Shown here: positions 1-6,125 of the stretch, piece after piece
How positions within the stretch are numbered: position 1 is the stretch's first letter
Layout of the letters: the number at the start of each line of letters is the position of its first letter
NCBI GenBank assembly: GCA_013696525.1
Contig: JACCYK010000675.1
Span: 1-9,077 of the forward strand
Source of the DNA: Chloroflexia bacterium
Lineage (GTDB): Bacteria > Chloroflexota > Chloroflexia > Thermomicrobiales > UBA6265
Length of the DNA stretch: 9,077 nucleotides
Direction of reading: 5' to 3'
Notes under the pieces: model-generated
Database searches by the model: none
Seen by the model: the letters and a program-made list of their open reading frames with translations, nothing else
What the model was told of the DNA's origin: nothing
Translations under genes and position numbers: made by a program

Positions 1-1509
1 ACGCCGATCGCGGGCGGCGAGTTCGTGGCGCTCGGGCACCAGGAGATCGCCAGCTTGAGCCCGGATGACGCGGGACCGACCGTGCACTGGGTTGTCGTGA
101 CCCAAATCCACAACGCCCTGATTGAGCTCGACGAGAATTTCGAGCCGCAGCCGGTGCTGGCGACCGCGATGCCTGAGGTCTCCGAGGACGGCCTCACCTA
201 TACCTTCACCCTGCACGAAGGCGTCCTCTTCCATGACGGGGAGGAGTTCACCTCGGAGGACGTGAAGTACACCTACGAGTGGTACATGAACCCCGACAAC
301 GCCGCGGTGAGCGCGAACAACTTCGCCTCGGTGGAGTCGGTCGAGGCGCCCGATCCCTACACGGTGATCGTCAACCTGTCAGAGCCGAACGCGGCTTTCT
401 TCGCACTGGTGGCCAGCACGTTCATCGTGCCCGCCCACTACCACGCCGAGATCGGTGAGGACGCCTACAAGTCGGCCCCGATCGGCACCGGCGCCTTCCA
501 ATTGGAAGAGTGGCGAGCGGCGGAGTTTACCCAACTGGTGGCCTTCGAGGATCACTTCCGGGGTCGGCCGAATCTCGACGGCTACCGGCTCAACGTGGTG
601 CCGGAGGCGTCGGTCCGGGCCATCGCCCTCGAGACCGGCGACGCCGATAACTCCGTCTGGCCGTTGGTAACGGAAGATGATTTGCGGCTGACTGAAAGCG
701 GCCAGTTCACGACCTTCGTCACCTCGTCGCTGGCGGTCAACCACTTCCCGTTGAACAACACGCACCCGATCCTGTCGGACAAGCGGGTGCGGCAAGCGAT
801 GATGTTCGCGCTCGACCGCCAGGCGGTGATCGACGACATCTTCAGCGGCGCCGCCACCCTGGCGACCGCCAACCTGTCGCCGGCGATGGGCGATTTCTAC
901 ACGGCCGATGTCGCCGAGTATCCGTACGACCCGGAACGGGCGGCGGCGCTGCTGGAAGAAGCCGGCTGGGTCATGGGCGGCGACGGCATCCGGGAGAAAG
1001 ACGGCGAGCGCTTCTCCTTCGTCTGTACCGTGATTACCGGCGACCAGGCGCGGCGGCCGGAGGCCGAGGTCGTCCAATCGTACCTGCTCGAGGTCGGCAT
1101 CGACATGCAGATCGAGGAAGCGCCGGTGGCGACGATCCTTGAGCGGATGCCGGCCGGGGAGATGGACGCCTCGCTCTACAACTGGACCTACGGCGGCGAT
1201 GGCGCCGACCCGGACGCCTCGACCGTCCTCGCCTCGGACGCCAACAACAATTTTTCCAGCTTCCGCAACGAGCGGGTCGACGAGCTGCTGGCCCTGGGAT
1301 TGACCGAGCTCGATCCCACGGCGCGGGCGGCGATCTACCATGAGATCCAGCAGATCGTGGCCGAGGAAGTGCCGTTCCTGTTCATGATGTACTGGGACCT
1401 CTTCACCCACTTCAGCAACCGCGTCCAGGGCCTGCCGGAATCGGCCTTGAGCAGCGACAACATCAATCCCCTGGCCAACCAGTGGTGGATTGACGAGAGC
1501 GGCAGCTAG
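1..1509 (+). CDS. ABC transporter substrate-binding protein, family 5 (5'-partial)
   Basis: This is the extracytoplasmic binding protein of a peptide/nickel/opine-class ABC importer (SBP_bac_5, DppA/OppA type); it captures a ligand outside the membrane and delivers it to the permeases encoded downstream. The reading frame is open from base 1, so the gene begins upstream. The GTG at 25 is an internal codon, because conserved family sequence (GGEF near the first residues) precedes it. Only the signal peptide or lipobox and a short linker appear to be missing. Visible family hallmarks, numbered from base 1, are DGLTYTFTLHEGVLFHDGEE then FTSEDVKYTYE (about 63-93), the SDKRVRQAMMFALDR block (about 259-273), YDPERAAALLEEAGW (about 308-322), and a C-terminal HEIQQIVAEEVPFLFMMYWD region (about 448-467). 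It ends with TAG at 1507. The ligand cannot be deduced; peptides, glutathione, nickel chelates and sugars are all known for this family. The family call is firm. Confidence 0.93.
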   Translation, partial: TPIAGGEFVALGHQEIASLSPDDAGPTVHWVVVTQIHNALIELDENFEPQPVLATAMPEVSEDGLTYTFTLHEGVLFHDGEEFTSEDVKYTYEWYMNPDNAAVSANNFASVESVEAPDPYTVIVNLSEPNAAFFALVASTFIVPAHYHAEIGEDAYKSAPIGTGAFQLEEWRAAEFTQLVAFEDHFRGRPNLDGYRLNVVPEASVRAIALETGDADNSVWPLVTEDDLRLTESGQFTTFVTSSLAVNHFPLNNTHPILSDKRVRQAMMFALDRQAVIDDIFSGAATLATANLSPAMGDFYTADVAEYPYDPERAAALLEEAGWVMGGDGIREKDGERFSFVCTVITGDQARRPEAEVVQSYLLEVGIDMQIEEAPVATILERMPAGEMDASLYNWTYGGDGADPDASTVLASDANNNFSSFRNERVDELLALGLTELDPTARAAIYHEIQQIVAEEVPFLFMMYWDLFTHFSNRVQGLPESALSSDNINPLANQWWIDESGS

Positions 1510-1512
1510 CTG

Positions 1513-1552
1513 TCGGCCCCCTAACGCCCAGGATTGGGGGTTGGGGGGCCGA
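1513..1552 (+). promoter_or_regulatory. strong intra-operon hairpin after the binding-protein gene
   Basis: Bases 1513-1525 pair with 1540-1552 over 13 positions: 12 Watson-Crick pairs and one G-U wobble (1522/1543). An inner 4-bp stem (1527-1530 with 1535-1538) is capped by a GGAT tetraloop and separated from the outer stem by a single G opposite G. The stem starts three bases after the binding-protein stop codon and ends four bases before the GAGG ribosome-binding sequence of the dppB-like gene. No T-run follows, so it does not look like a full intrinsic terminator. By analogy with other binding-protein-dependent operons, the likely role is protecting the upstream mRNA 3' end or partly attenuating read-through, so that binding protein exceeds permease. 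The pairing is read directly from the sequence; the role is inferred. Confidence 0.7.
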
Positions 1553-1568
1553 AACCGAGGGACAGCCC

Positions 1569-2495
1569 ATGTTGCGATACGTCGCCCTGCGTCTGTTGCA
1601 AGGGATCCTGGTGATCTTCCTGGTCAGCGTGGCGACGTTTGTCATCATGCACCTGGCCCCCGGCAACCCGGTCGATATCATGGTCGGCGAGGCGCAAGTC
1701 ACCCAGGAGCAAATCGACGCGATCATGCGCAAATGGGGCTTTGACCGGCCCCTGCATGAGCAGTACCTGACCTGGCTGTCGAACATCGTGCGGGGTGATT
1801 TCGGGCAATCGGTGATCCGCACCGGCACCCCGGTCAGCCAGATGCTGCAAGAGGCGGCGCCGGCCACCGTGCAGCTCAATATCCTGGCCCTCTCCCTGGC
1901 CGTGATGATCGCCATCCCGGCCGGCATCTTCGCCGCGACCAAGCGCAACTCGCCGTTCGACTTCGCGACCATGATCGGCTCCACCCTCGGCGTCGCGCTG
2001 CCGAACTACTGGGTAGGGCTGATGCTGATTATTCTCTTCTCGCTCAACCTGGGCTGGCTGCCGCCCTTCGGCGCCACCACTTGGCAGGGCTACGTGCTGC
2101 CGGTGGCGGTGCTGGCCCTGGGCGAGATGGCCGTCCTGGCCCGGATGTCGCGCGGGGCGACGATGGAGGTCCTGAACCAGGATTACGTCACCACGGCGCG
2201 GGCGAAGGGGCTGACCGGGCGGGCGGTCCTGGTCCGGCATGTGGTGCGCAACGCCCTGTTGCCGGTGGTGACCATGCTCGGCTACCGGCTGGCCTTCGTC
2301 CTGAGCGGGACGATCGTGGTCGAGACGATCTTTGCCTGGCCGGGCATCGGCCGCTTGTTCATCGACTCGGTCTACCGGCTCGATTACCAGGTGGTGCAGG
2401 CGATCGTCCTGGTGCTCTCGACCCTCGTCGTGGTCGGCAACTTGCTGACCGATCTCACCTACGCCTACATCGATCCCCGGATCCGGATTCGCTAG
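1569..2495 (+). CDS. dppB: ABC transporter permease, DppB/OppB type
   Basis: An integral-membrane subunit, 308 aa, of a peptide/nickel-class importer; it would pair with the following gene product to form the translocation pore. The N-terminus MLRYVALRLLQGILVIFLVS is the usual family start, with a first membrane helix at about residues 8-29, followed by the conserved APGNP turn (30-34). A long extracytoplasmic segment carries the family's GDFGQSV motif. The cytoplasmic EAA coupling loop, which contacts the ATPase, starts at D205 (DYVTTARAKGL) and runs to about residue 233. The ETIFAWPGIGRL motif and the C-terminal YAYIDPRIRIR are also typical. Length is normal, so the gene looks intact. The ATG at 1569 has GAGG at 1557-1560, eight bases upstream. 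Only 16 bp separate its stop from the next permease. The substrate is unknown, so the symbol denotes family only. Confidence 0.95.
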   Translation: MLRYVALRLLQGILVIFLVSVATFVIMHLAPGNPVDIMVGEAQVTQEQIDAIMRKWGFDRPLHEQYLTWLSNIVRGDFGQSVIRTGTPVSQMLQEAAPATVQLNILALSLAVMIAIPAGIFAATKRNSPFDFATMIGSTLGVALPNYWVGLMLIILFSLNLGWLPPFGATTWQGYVLPVAVLALGEMAVLARMSRGATMEVLNQDYVTTARAKGLTGRAVLVRHVVRNALLPVVTMLGYRLAFVLSGTIVVETIFAWPGIGRLFIDSVYRLDYQVVQAIVLVLSTLVVVGNLLTDLTYAYIDPRIRIR

Positions 2496-2511
2496 CGGAA
2501 CGAGCGAAGGC

Positions 2512-3420
2512 ATGGCGACACGGCAACAGGCGCTCTCAACCACCGCCCCCCTGGCGCTCAACGCCGCCGGGCGGGACCAAACCACCCGCCGCTCCCGCGG
2601 CTGGCGCCGGTTTCGCCGCTACCGGCCCGGCCTGGTCGGCCTGGCCTTCATCGGGCTGCTGCTGCTGGTGGCGATCTTCGCGCCGCTGATCGCCCCCTAC
2701 TCGCCGACCGAGGTGGCGACCCGGCTGCGAGGCGATCCGCCATCGGCGGCGTACGTGCTGGGAAACGACGCGGTCGGCCGCGATATCCTGAGCCGGCTCA
2801 TCTACGGCACCCGGGTGGCCCTGATGGTTGGCTTGGGCGCCACCGCGATCGCGGTCACGATCGGGGTCACGGTGGGGGCCACGGCCGGCTATTTCGGCGG
2901 CTGGGTCGATGCCGCGCTCTCCCGCCTGGTCGATACCCTGATGGCGTTCCCGACCCTGGCCCTGCTGATCACCCTGGCGGCGGTGCTGGGACCGAGCCTG
3001 ATCACGGTCATCGTCGCGATCGGGACCACGGTCTGGGCCTCCTATGCCCGGGTGGTCCGGGCCGACATGCTGAGCTTGCGCGAGCGCGACTACGTGCTGG
3101 CGGCCCGCGCCGCCGGCGCCCGCGACGGCCGGATCATCTTCGGCCACATGCTGCCCAATGTGCTGGGACCGATCGTGGTGCTGGGCAGCCTCTCGGTCGG
3201 CAGCATCATCATCCTCGAATCGGCCCTCTCCTTCCTGGGCCTCGGGATTCAGCCGCCGAACCCCTCCTGGGGCGGCATGCTCTCGGATGGCCGGGCCTAT
3301 ATCCGGCAGTTCCCCCACATCGCGGTCGCCCCCGGCGTCCTGATCACGGTGACGGTGCTGGCCTTCAACCTGATCGGCGACGGCCTGCGCGACGCGCTCG
3401 ACCCCCGCCAACGCGAGTAG
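2512..3420 (+). CDS. dppC: ABC transporter permease, DppC/OppC type
   Basis: The second membrane subunit, 302 aa, partner of the dppB-like product. A basic N-terminal tail rich in Arg (RRSRGWRRFRRYRPG, about 24-38) precedes helix 1 (about 39-61), which is the OppC N-terminal domain arrangement, and leads to the conserved APYSPTE segment. The GNDAVGRDILSRLIYGTRV motif (about 84-102) marks the start of the transport domain. The EAA loop begins at D193 (DYVLAARAAGARDGRIIFGH). LSFLGLGIQPPNPSWGGML and the terminal GDGLRDALDPRQRE are diagnostic for this subfamily. Length is normal and no damage is seen. The ATG at 2512 lies 16 bp after the previous stop; the nearest purine-rich stretch (GAAGG, 2506-2510) is too close to be ideal, so translation may depend on coupling to dppB. 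No ATPase gene follows, which is unusual for a dpp-type operon. Confidence 0.95.
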   Translation: MATRQQALSTTAPLALNAAGRDQTTRRSRGWRRFRRYRPGLVGLAFIGLLLLVAIFAPLIAPYSPTEVATRLRGDPPSAAYVLGNDAVGRDILSRLIYGTRVALMVGLGATAIAVTIGVTVGATAGYFGGWVDAALSRLVDTLMAFPTLALLITLAAVLGPSLITVIVAIGTTVWASYARVVRADMLSLRERDYVLAARAAGARDGRIIFGHMLPNVLGPIVVLGSLSVGSIIILESALSFLGLGIQPPNPSWGGMLSDGRAYIRQFPHIAVAPGVLITVTVLAFNLIGDGLRDALDPRQRE

Positions 3421-3493
3421 CTCCCGTCACGCTCGATCATCAAAACCCGTTCACCGCGATGACGCGCTCGCTACCAAGCGCGATCGTGGTTCA

Positions 3494-3522
3494 TTGACGG
3501 CCTCACGACCCCATGCTAGGGT
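3494..3522 (+). promoter_or_regulatory. putative sigma70-type promoter for the DUF1445 gene
   Basis: TTGACG (3494-3499) is followed after 17 bases by TAGGGT (3517-3522), which keeps the TA...T positions of a -10 box. It has a TG dinucleotide at 3514-3515, one base before the -10 box, giving an extended -10. Transcription would start near 3529-3531 and leave a leader of about 35 bases before the ATG at 3565. The site sits in the 144-bp gap after the dppC-like gene, which suggests the DUF1445 gene is expressed separately from the peptide transporter. This rests on consensus match only. Confidence 0.5.
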
Positions 3523-3564
3523 GCGCTTCCTACCTCCTCGGTCGGTGACGGCATTGAGAAGACC

Positions 3565-4383
3565 ATGTTGACCGTGGCCACGGCGCCCTTGAAAGCGGAA
3601 ATGAGCCCACAAGCGGTCCGGCTGGCGATCCGGGCCGGAGAGATTGACGAGCCGACCAGCGGCTACGCGACTGCCCATGTCCAGGCCAACCTGGTTGCCC
3701 TGCCACGGGCCGGGGCGGACGATTTTCTCCTCTTTTGCCAACGGAACCCCAAGCCTTGCCCGCTGCTCGACGTGATCGCTCCCGGATCGTACGAGCCGGT
3801 GAAGGTTGCCCCTGGCGCGGACTTGCGGACGGACATTCCACGCTATCGAGTGTATCGTGACGGCGCGGTCGTGGCCGAGCCGGCCGACGTCACCGATGCT
3901 TGGCGGGATGACCTGGTTTCCTTCTTGCTCGGCTGCTCGTACACCTTCGAGGGGCCGTTGCTCGCGGCCGGGGTGCCGGTGCGGCATCTGACCGGCGGCC
4001 GGAACGTACCGATGTATCGCACCAACCAGCAATGTACCCCGGCCGGGGCGTTCCACGGCCCGCTGGTCGTCTCCTTTCGCTCAATCCCGGCGGCGCGGGT
4101 CGAGACGGCGATCGCGGTCACCGGCCGGCTGCCGGCGGTGCATGGGGCGCCGGTCCATGTCGGCGATCCGGCCGCGATCGGCATCACCGACCTCGGCCAA
4201 CCCGAGTGGGGCGATCCGCCGCTGATCGAGCCGGGTGATGTGCCGGTGTTCTGGGCTTGCGGGGTGACGCCGCAGGCGGTGGCGATGGCGTCCAAGCCCG
4301 ATTTCATGATTACCCACGCCCCCGGCCATATGTTGGTGACGGACCTGACCGTCGCCTCGCTGGTTACGAGTCGTGAGCCGTAA
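3565..4383 (+). CDS. DUF1445 / YcsI-family putative hydro-lyase
   Basis: A 272-aa cytosolic protein of the DUF1445 (YcsI, UPF0317, 'putative hydro-lyase') family, with no signal peptide or membrane segment. Conserved blocks run in family order: [13 protein letters not shown] (57-69), the [17 protein letters not shown] block (113-129), [11 protein letters not shown] (147-157), [15 protein letters not shown] (193-207), [11 protein letters not shown] (227-237) and [12 protein letters not shown] (250-261). Cysteines 58, 65, 124, 157 and 232 and histidines 193, 198, 251 and 255 lie in these blocks and are candidate functional residues. Length matches the family. The reaction is not established for bacterial members. 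The B. subtilis homolog ycsI sits among 5-oxoprolinase (pxp) genes, and the mammalian protein DGLUCY joins this domain to a D-glutamate cyclase domain, so a link to pyroglutamate or D-glutamate is a reasonable inference. ATG 3565 has weak GAGAAG upstream; ATG 3601 (residue 13) is an alternative start close to where family similarity begins. The last residues SREP are encoded by a repeat arm. Confidence 0.9.
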   Translation: MLTVATAPLKAEMSPQAVRLAIRAGEIDEPTSGYATAHVQANLVALPRAGADDFLLFCQRNPKPCPLLDVIAPGSYEPVKVAPGADLRTDIPRYRVYRDGAVVAEPADVTDAWRDDLVSFLLGCSYTFEGPLLAAGVPVRHLTGGRNVPMYRTNQQCTPAGAFHGPLVVSFRSIPAARVETAIAVTGRLPAVHGAPVHVGDPAAIGITDLGQPEWGDPPLIEPGDVPVFWACGVTPQAVAMASKPDFMITHAPGHMLVTDLTVASLVTSREP

Positions 4384-4476
4384 GTCGTCAGGGAAGGATT
4401 GCGGATCGGGAGGGAGAGAGCGATCCAAGATCAACGCGCTCCTGCTTACGACTTACGACCCACGACTCACGACTCG
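4367..4476. repeat. long imperfect inverted repeat spanning the DUF1445 stop and the leader of the next operon
   Basis: CGAGTCGTGAG (4367-4377) is the exact reverse complement of 4466-4476. Further inward, CGTAAGTCGT (4379-4388) is the exact reverse complement of 4448-4457, with extra bases in the right arm, which itself repeats ACGACTTACG/CACGACTCACGACT-like units. Between the arms a smaller perfect inverted repeat pairs GGATCG (4403-4408) with CGATCC (4421-4426). The left arm encodes the last DUF1445 codons and its TAA (4381-4383). The right arm ends four bases before the strong AGGAGGA ribosome-binding sequence (4481-4487) of the next gene. It could fold into a large branched hairpin that ends upstream transcripts or shields the downstream leader. 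No T-run is present, so plain Rho-independent termination is not supported. It may instead be a dispersed palindromic repeat. Confidence 0.65.
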
Positions 4477-4491
4477 AAATAGGAGGAAGCC

Positions 4492-5811
4492 ATGTTACGT
4501 CGCCGATTGAGCCTGGTTGGATTGTTGATCGTCATCGCGCTCGTGATGCCGTTGACCCTATTTAGCCGGCCGGTCGTCGCCCAGGACAGCGCGGCCTGCC
4601 CGGAGGGCAGCACCGGCAGCAGCGATGGTCCGGTGCGGATCGGCGTCATCCTGCCGTTGAGCGGCTCGCTGGCCAGCGTCGGCGGCGACGAGCGGGCGGC
4701 GCTGGAGCTGGCGGCCCAAATCGCGAACGACGACATGGCCGATTTGGCCCTGCCGCTGGCGGCCGGGGCGGGATTGCCGAACCTGGGCGGGGCCGAGGTC
4801 GAGCTGGTCTTCGCCGATAGCCAGGGCCGGGCCGAGGTCGGCCAATCCGAGGCGCAGCGGCTGATCGATCAAGAAGGCGTGGTCGCCCTGTTCGGCGCCT
4901 ACCAGAGCGCGGTGACGAAGACCGCCAGCGCGGTGGCCGAACGCTCCGGCATCCCGTTCGTCAACGGGGCCTCGTCCTCGCCTGATCTGACCGAGCAAGG
5001 GTACATCTATTTCTTCCGCACCTCGCCCCACGACATCAACTTCTCGCAGTCGATCTTCGACTACCTGGAGCTGCTGGCGAGCGACCACGGGGCCGAGATC
5101 AATGGCATCTCGCTCTTCTACGAGGATACGGACTTCGGCGTCAACAGCGCGGCGGCCGAGACCGCCGAGGCCGAGGCGCGGGGGATGCCGCTGGCGGGCG
5201 AGGTCCGCTACCGGGCCAACGCCACCTCGTTGACAAGCGAGGTGCAGGCGCTCCAGGGGCAGGATGCCAATATCCTGATCCCCTCCTCGTACACGACCGA
5301 TTCGATTCTGCTGATGCAGACGGCCCGCAACCTCGGCTATCTGCCGGACGTGATCGTGGCCCAGGACGCCGGCTTCGTCGACCCCGCCTTCCTCGACGCG
5401 ATCGGGGCTGACGCCGAGGGCGTCGCCTCCCGCGCCGCGTTCTCGATCGACATCGCGGACGTGAAGCCCGCCGCCGGTGCCGTCAATGACCTCTACCGGC
5501 AGATGGCCGGCAAAGACCTCTACGATGTGCCGGCCCGCGGCTTTACCGGGATGAACGTGCTGCTGGACGCGATCAACCGGGCCTGCTCGACCGATCCCGA
5601 GCTGATCCGCCAGGCGCTGATCGACACCAACCTCAGCGCGGACGACACGATCATGCCCTGGAACGGCGTCCAGTTCGACGAGACCGGCCAGAACACCCTG
5701 GGCACCGGCATCATCGTCCAGTTCCAGGACGGCGAGTACCGGACCGTCTTCCCCACCGAGTTCGCCGTGGCCGAGCCGGTTTATCCGCTCGAGCCGTGGG
5801 ACGATCGGTAA
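4492..5811 (+). CDS. ABC transporter substrate-binding protein, branched-chain amino acid (LivK/Peripla_BP_6) type
   Basis: The secreted binding protein of the HAAT-type importer encoded downstream. The 439-aa product starts with a clear Sec signal: basic MLRRR, a hydrophobic core at about 8-24, and a VVA-Q cleavage site after A30. No lipobox is visible, since C36 follows DSAA rather than a typical lipobox. The mature part opens with VRIGVILPLSGSLASVGGDE (48-67), the family signature, then FGAYQSAVTKTASAVAE and a VNGASSSPDL segment in the region that holds ligand carboxylate and amine contacts in LivK homologs. A LFYEDTDFGV block and the TSEVQALQGQDANILIPSSY block form the second lobe. C36 and C365 are the only cysteines and could form a disulfide. 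An AGGAGGA at 4481-4487, five bases from ATG 4492, sets the start. The ligand may be a branched-chain amino acid, amide, urea or aromatic compound; the sequence does not decide. Confidence 0.93.
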   Translation: MLRRRLSLVGLLIVIALVMPLTLFSRPVVAQDSAACPEGSTGSSDGPVRIGVILPLSGSLASVGGDERAALELAAQIANDDMADLALPLAAGAGLPNLGGAEVELVFADSQGRAEVGQSEAQRLIDQEGVVALFGAYQSAVTKTASAVAERSGIPFVNGASSSPDLTEQGYIYFFRTSPHDINFSQSIFDYLELLASDHGAEINGISLFYEDTDFGVNSAAAETAEAEARGMPLAGEVRYRANATSLTSEVQALQGQDANILIPSSYTTDSILLMQTARNLGYLPDVIVAQDAGFVDPAFLDAIGADAEGVASRAAFSIDIADVKPAAGAVNDLYRQMAGKDLYDVPARGFTGMNVLLDAINRACSTDPELIRQALIDTNLSADDTIMPWNGVQFDETGQNTLGTGIIVQFQDGEYRTVFPTEFAVAEPVYPLEPWDDR

Positions 5812-5836
5812 TACGGCATCGAGACTCGCTGGGTTC

Positions 5837-6005
5837 GGCGCTGGACTGAAGTCCGCGCTAAGCATCGAAAAGTCCTTTCAGGACTAACGACGGGAGGCTT
5901 CTGCTCGTGCGGAATCCGGGCGAACATCGTGGAGATTGGCAGCCTGCTCGTGCCCAGTCCTGAAAGGACTTTCCGGTGCTCAGCGCGGACTTCTAGTCCA
6001 GCGCC
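5837..6005. repeat. palindromic repeat element with ~50-nt inverted arms (between binding protein and livH)
   Basis: The left arm 5837-5885 and right arm 5956-6005 are reverse complements at 46 of 50 aligned positions: one single-base indel and three substitutions. The 70-base centre (5886-5955) contains a 10-bp direct repeat, CTGCTCGTGC, at 5901-5910 and 5944-5953. Each arm also holds shorter palindromes of its own. In the left arm these are GGACT-GA-AGTCC (5843-5854) and AGTCCT-TTC-AGGACT (5871-5885), so several alternative cruciform or stem-loop folds are possible. No flanking target-site duplication, transposase or T-run is visible. The element occupies most of the 314-bp gap 5812-6125, which otherwise holds no convincing gene or promoter. 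It looks like a REP/MITE-like dispersed element or a large mRNA structure separating binding-protein expression from the membrane genes. The arms are read directly; identity and role are inferred. Confidence 0.8.
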
Positions 6006-6054
6006 ACCGGACGCGACGTGACAATGCCCACACGATTTTCCCGAAATTCGCATG

Positions 6055-6071
6055 ACCTCTGGTCCAGCGCC
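6055..6071. repeat. partial third copy of the palindromic element's arm end
   Basis: This 17-base stretch matches the outer end of the element's right arm (5989-6005) at 15 of 17 positions, in the same orientation and 66 bases downstream. Both copies share GTCCAGCGCC. It could be a remnant of a second, degraded copy of the element or a target-like sequence. The stretch 6006-6125 also contains CCCACACG (6027-6034) whose reverse complement recurs at 6082-6089, a weak inverted repeat. No good ribosome-binding sequence is seen immediately before the livH start at 6126. Confidence 0.45.
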
Positions 6072-6125
6072 GTCTCCTAACCGTGTGGGTCGGGAGATGG
6101 CGGCGGACATCGATCACGGGTTGCC

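Noticed and set aside
379..1410. Antisense open frame of 343 codons opposite the family-5 binding protein
   Set aside because: Same composition artefact; no family motif, and the + strand gene has full conserved blocks.
1521..3411. Antisense open frames opposite both dpp permeases (1521-2585 and 2536-3411)
   Set aside because: Charged, repetitive products rich in Arg/Gln/His/Asp with no domain; they are shadows of the membrane-protein genes.
3463..3482. Small hairpin (CGCGCT/AGCGCG, 8-base loop) after the dppC-like gene as an intrinsic terminator
   Set aside because: The stem is only 6 bp and no T-run follows; such pairings are expected by chance in GC-rich DNA.
4558..5865. Antisense open frame of 435 codons opposite the HAAT binding-protein gene
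   Set aside because: It mirrors a clearly real gene in a GC-rich genome where antisense frames stay open. Its product is low-complexity (Arg, His, Asp, Val, Gln, Gly) with no recognisable domain, and it has no ribosome-binding context.
5837..6005. Palindromic element as a riboswitch or Rho-independent terminator
   Set aside because: No U-tract and no recognisable ligand-binding core. It lies after the first gene of the operon rather than in the leader, and arm symmetry over about 50 nt is more like a repeat element.
5837..6071. Repeats in the livK-livH gap as a CRISPR array
   Set aside because: The main copies are inverted rather than direct, and there is no regular repeat-spacer spacing or cas gene.
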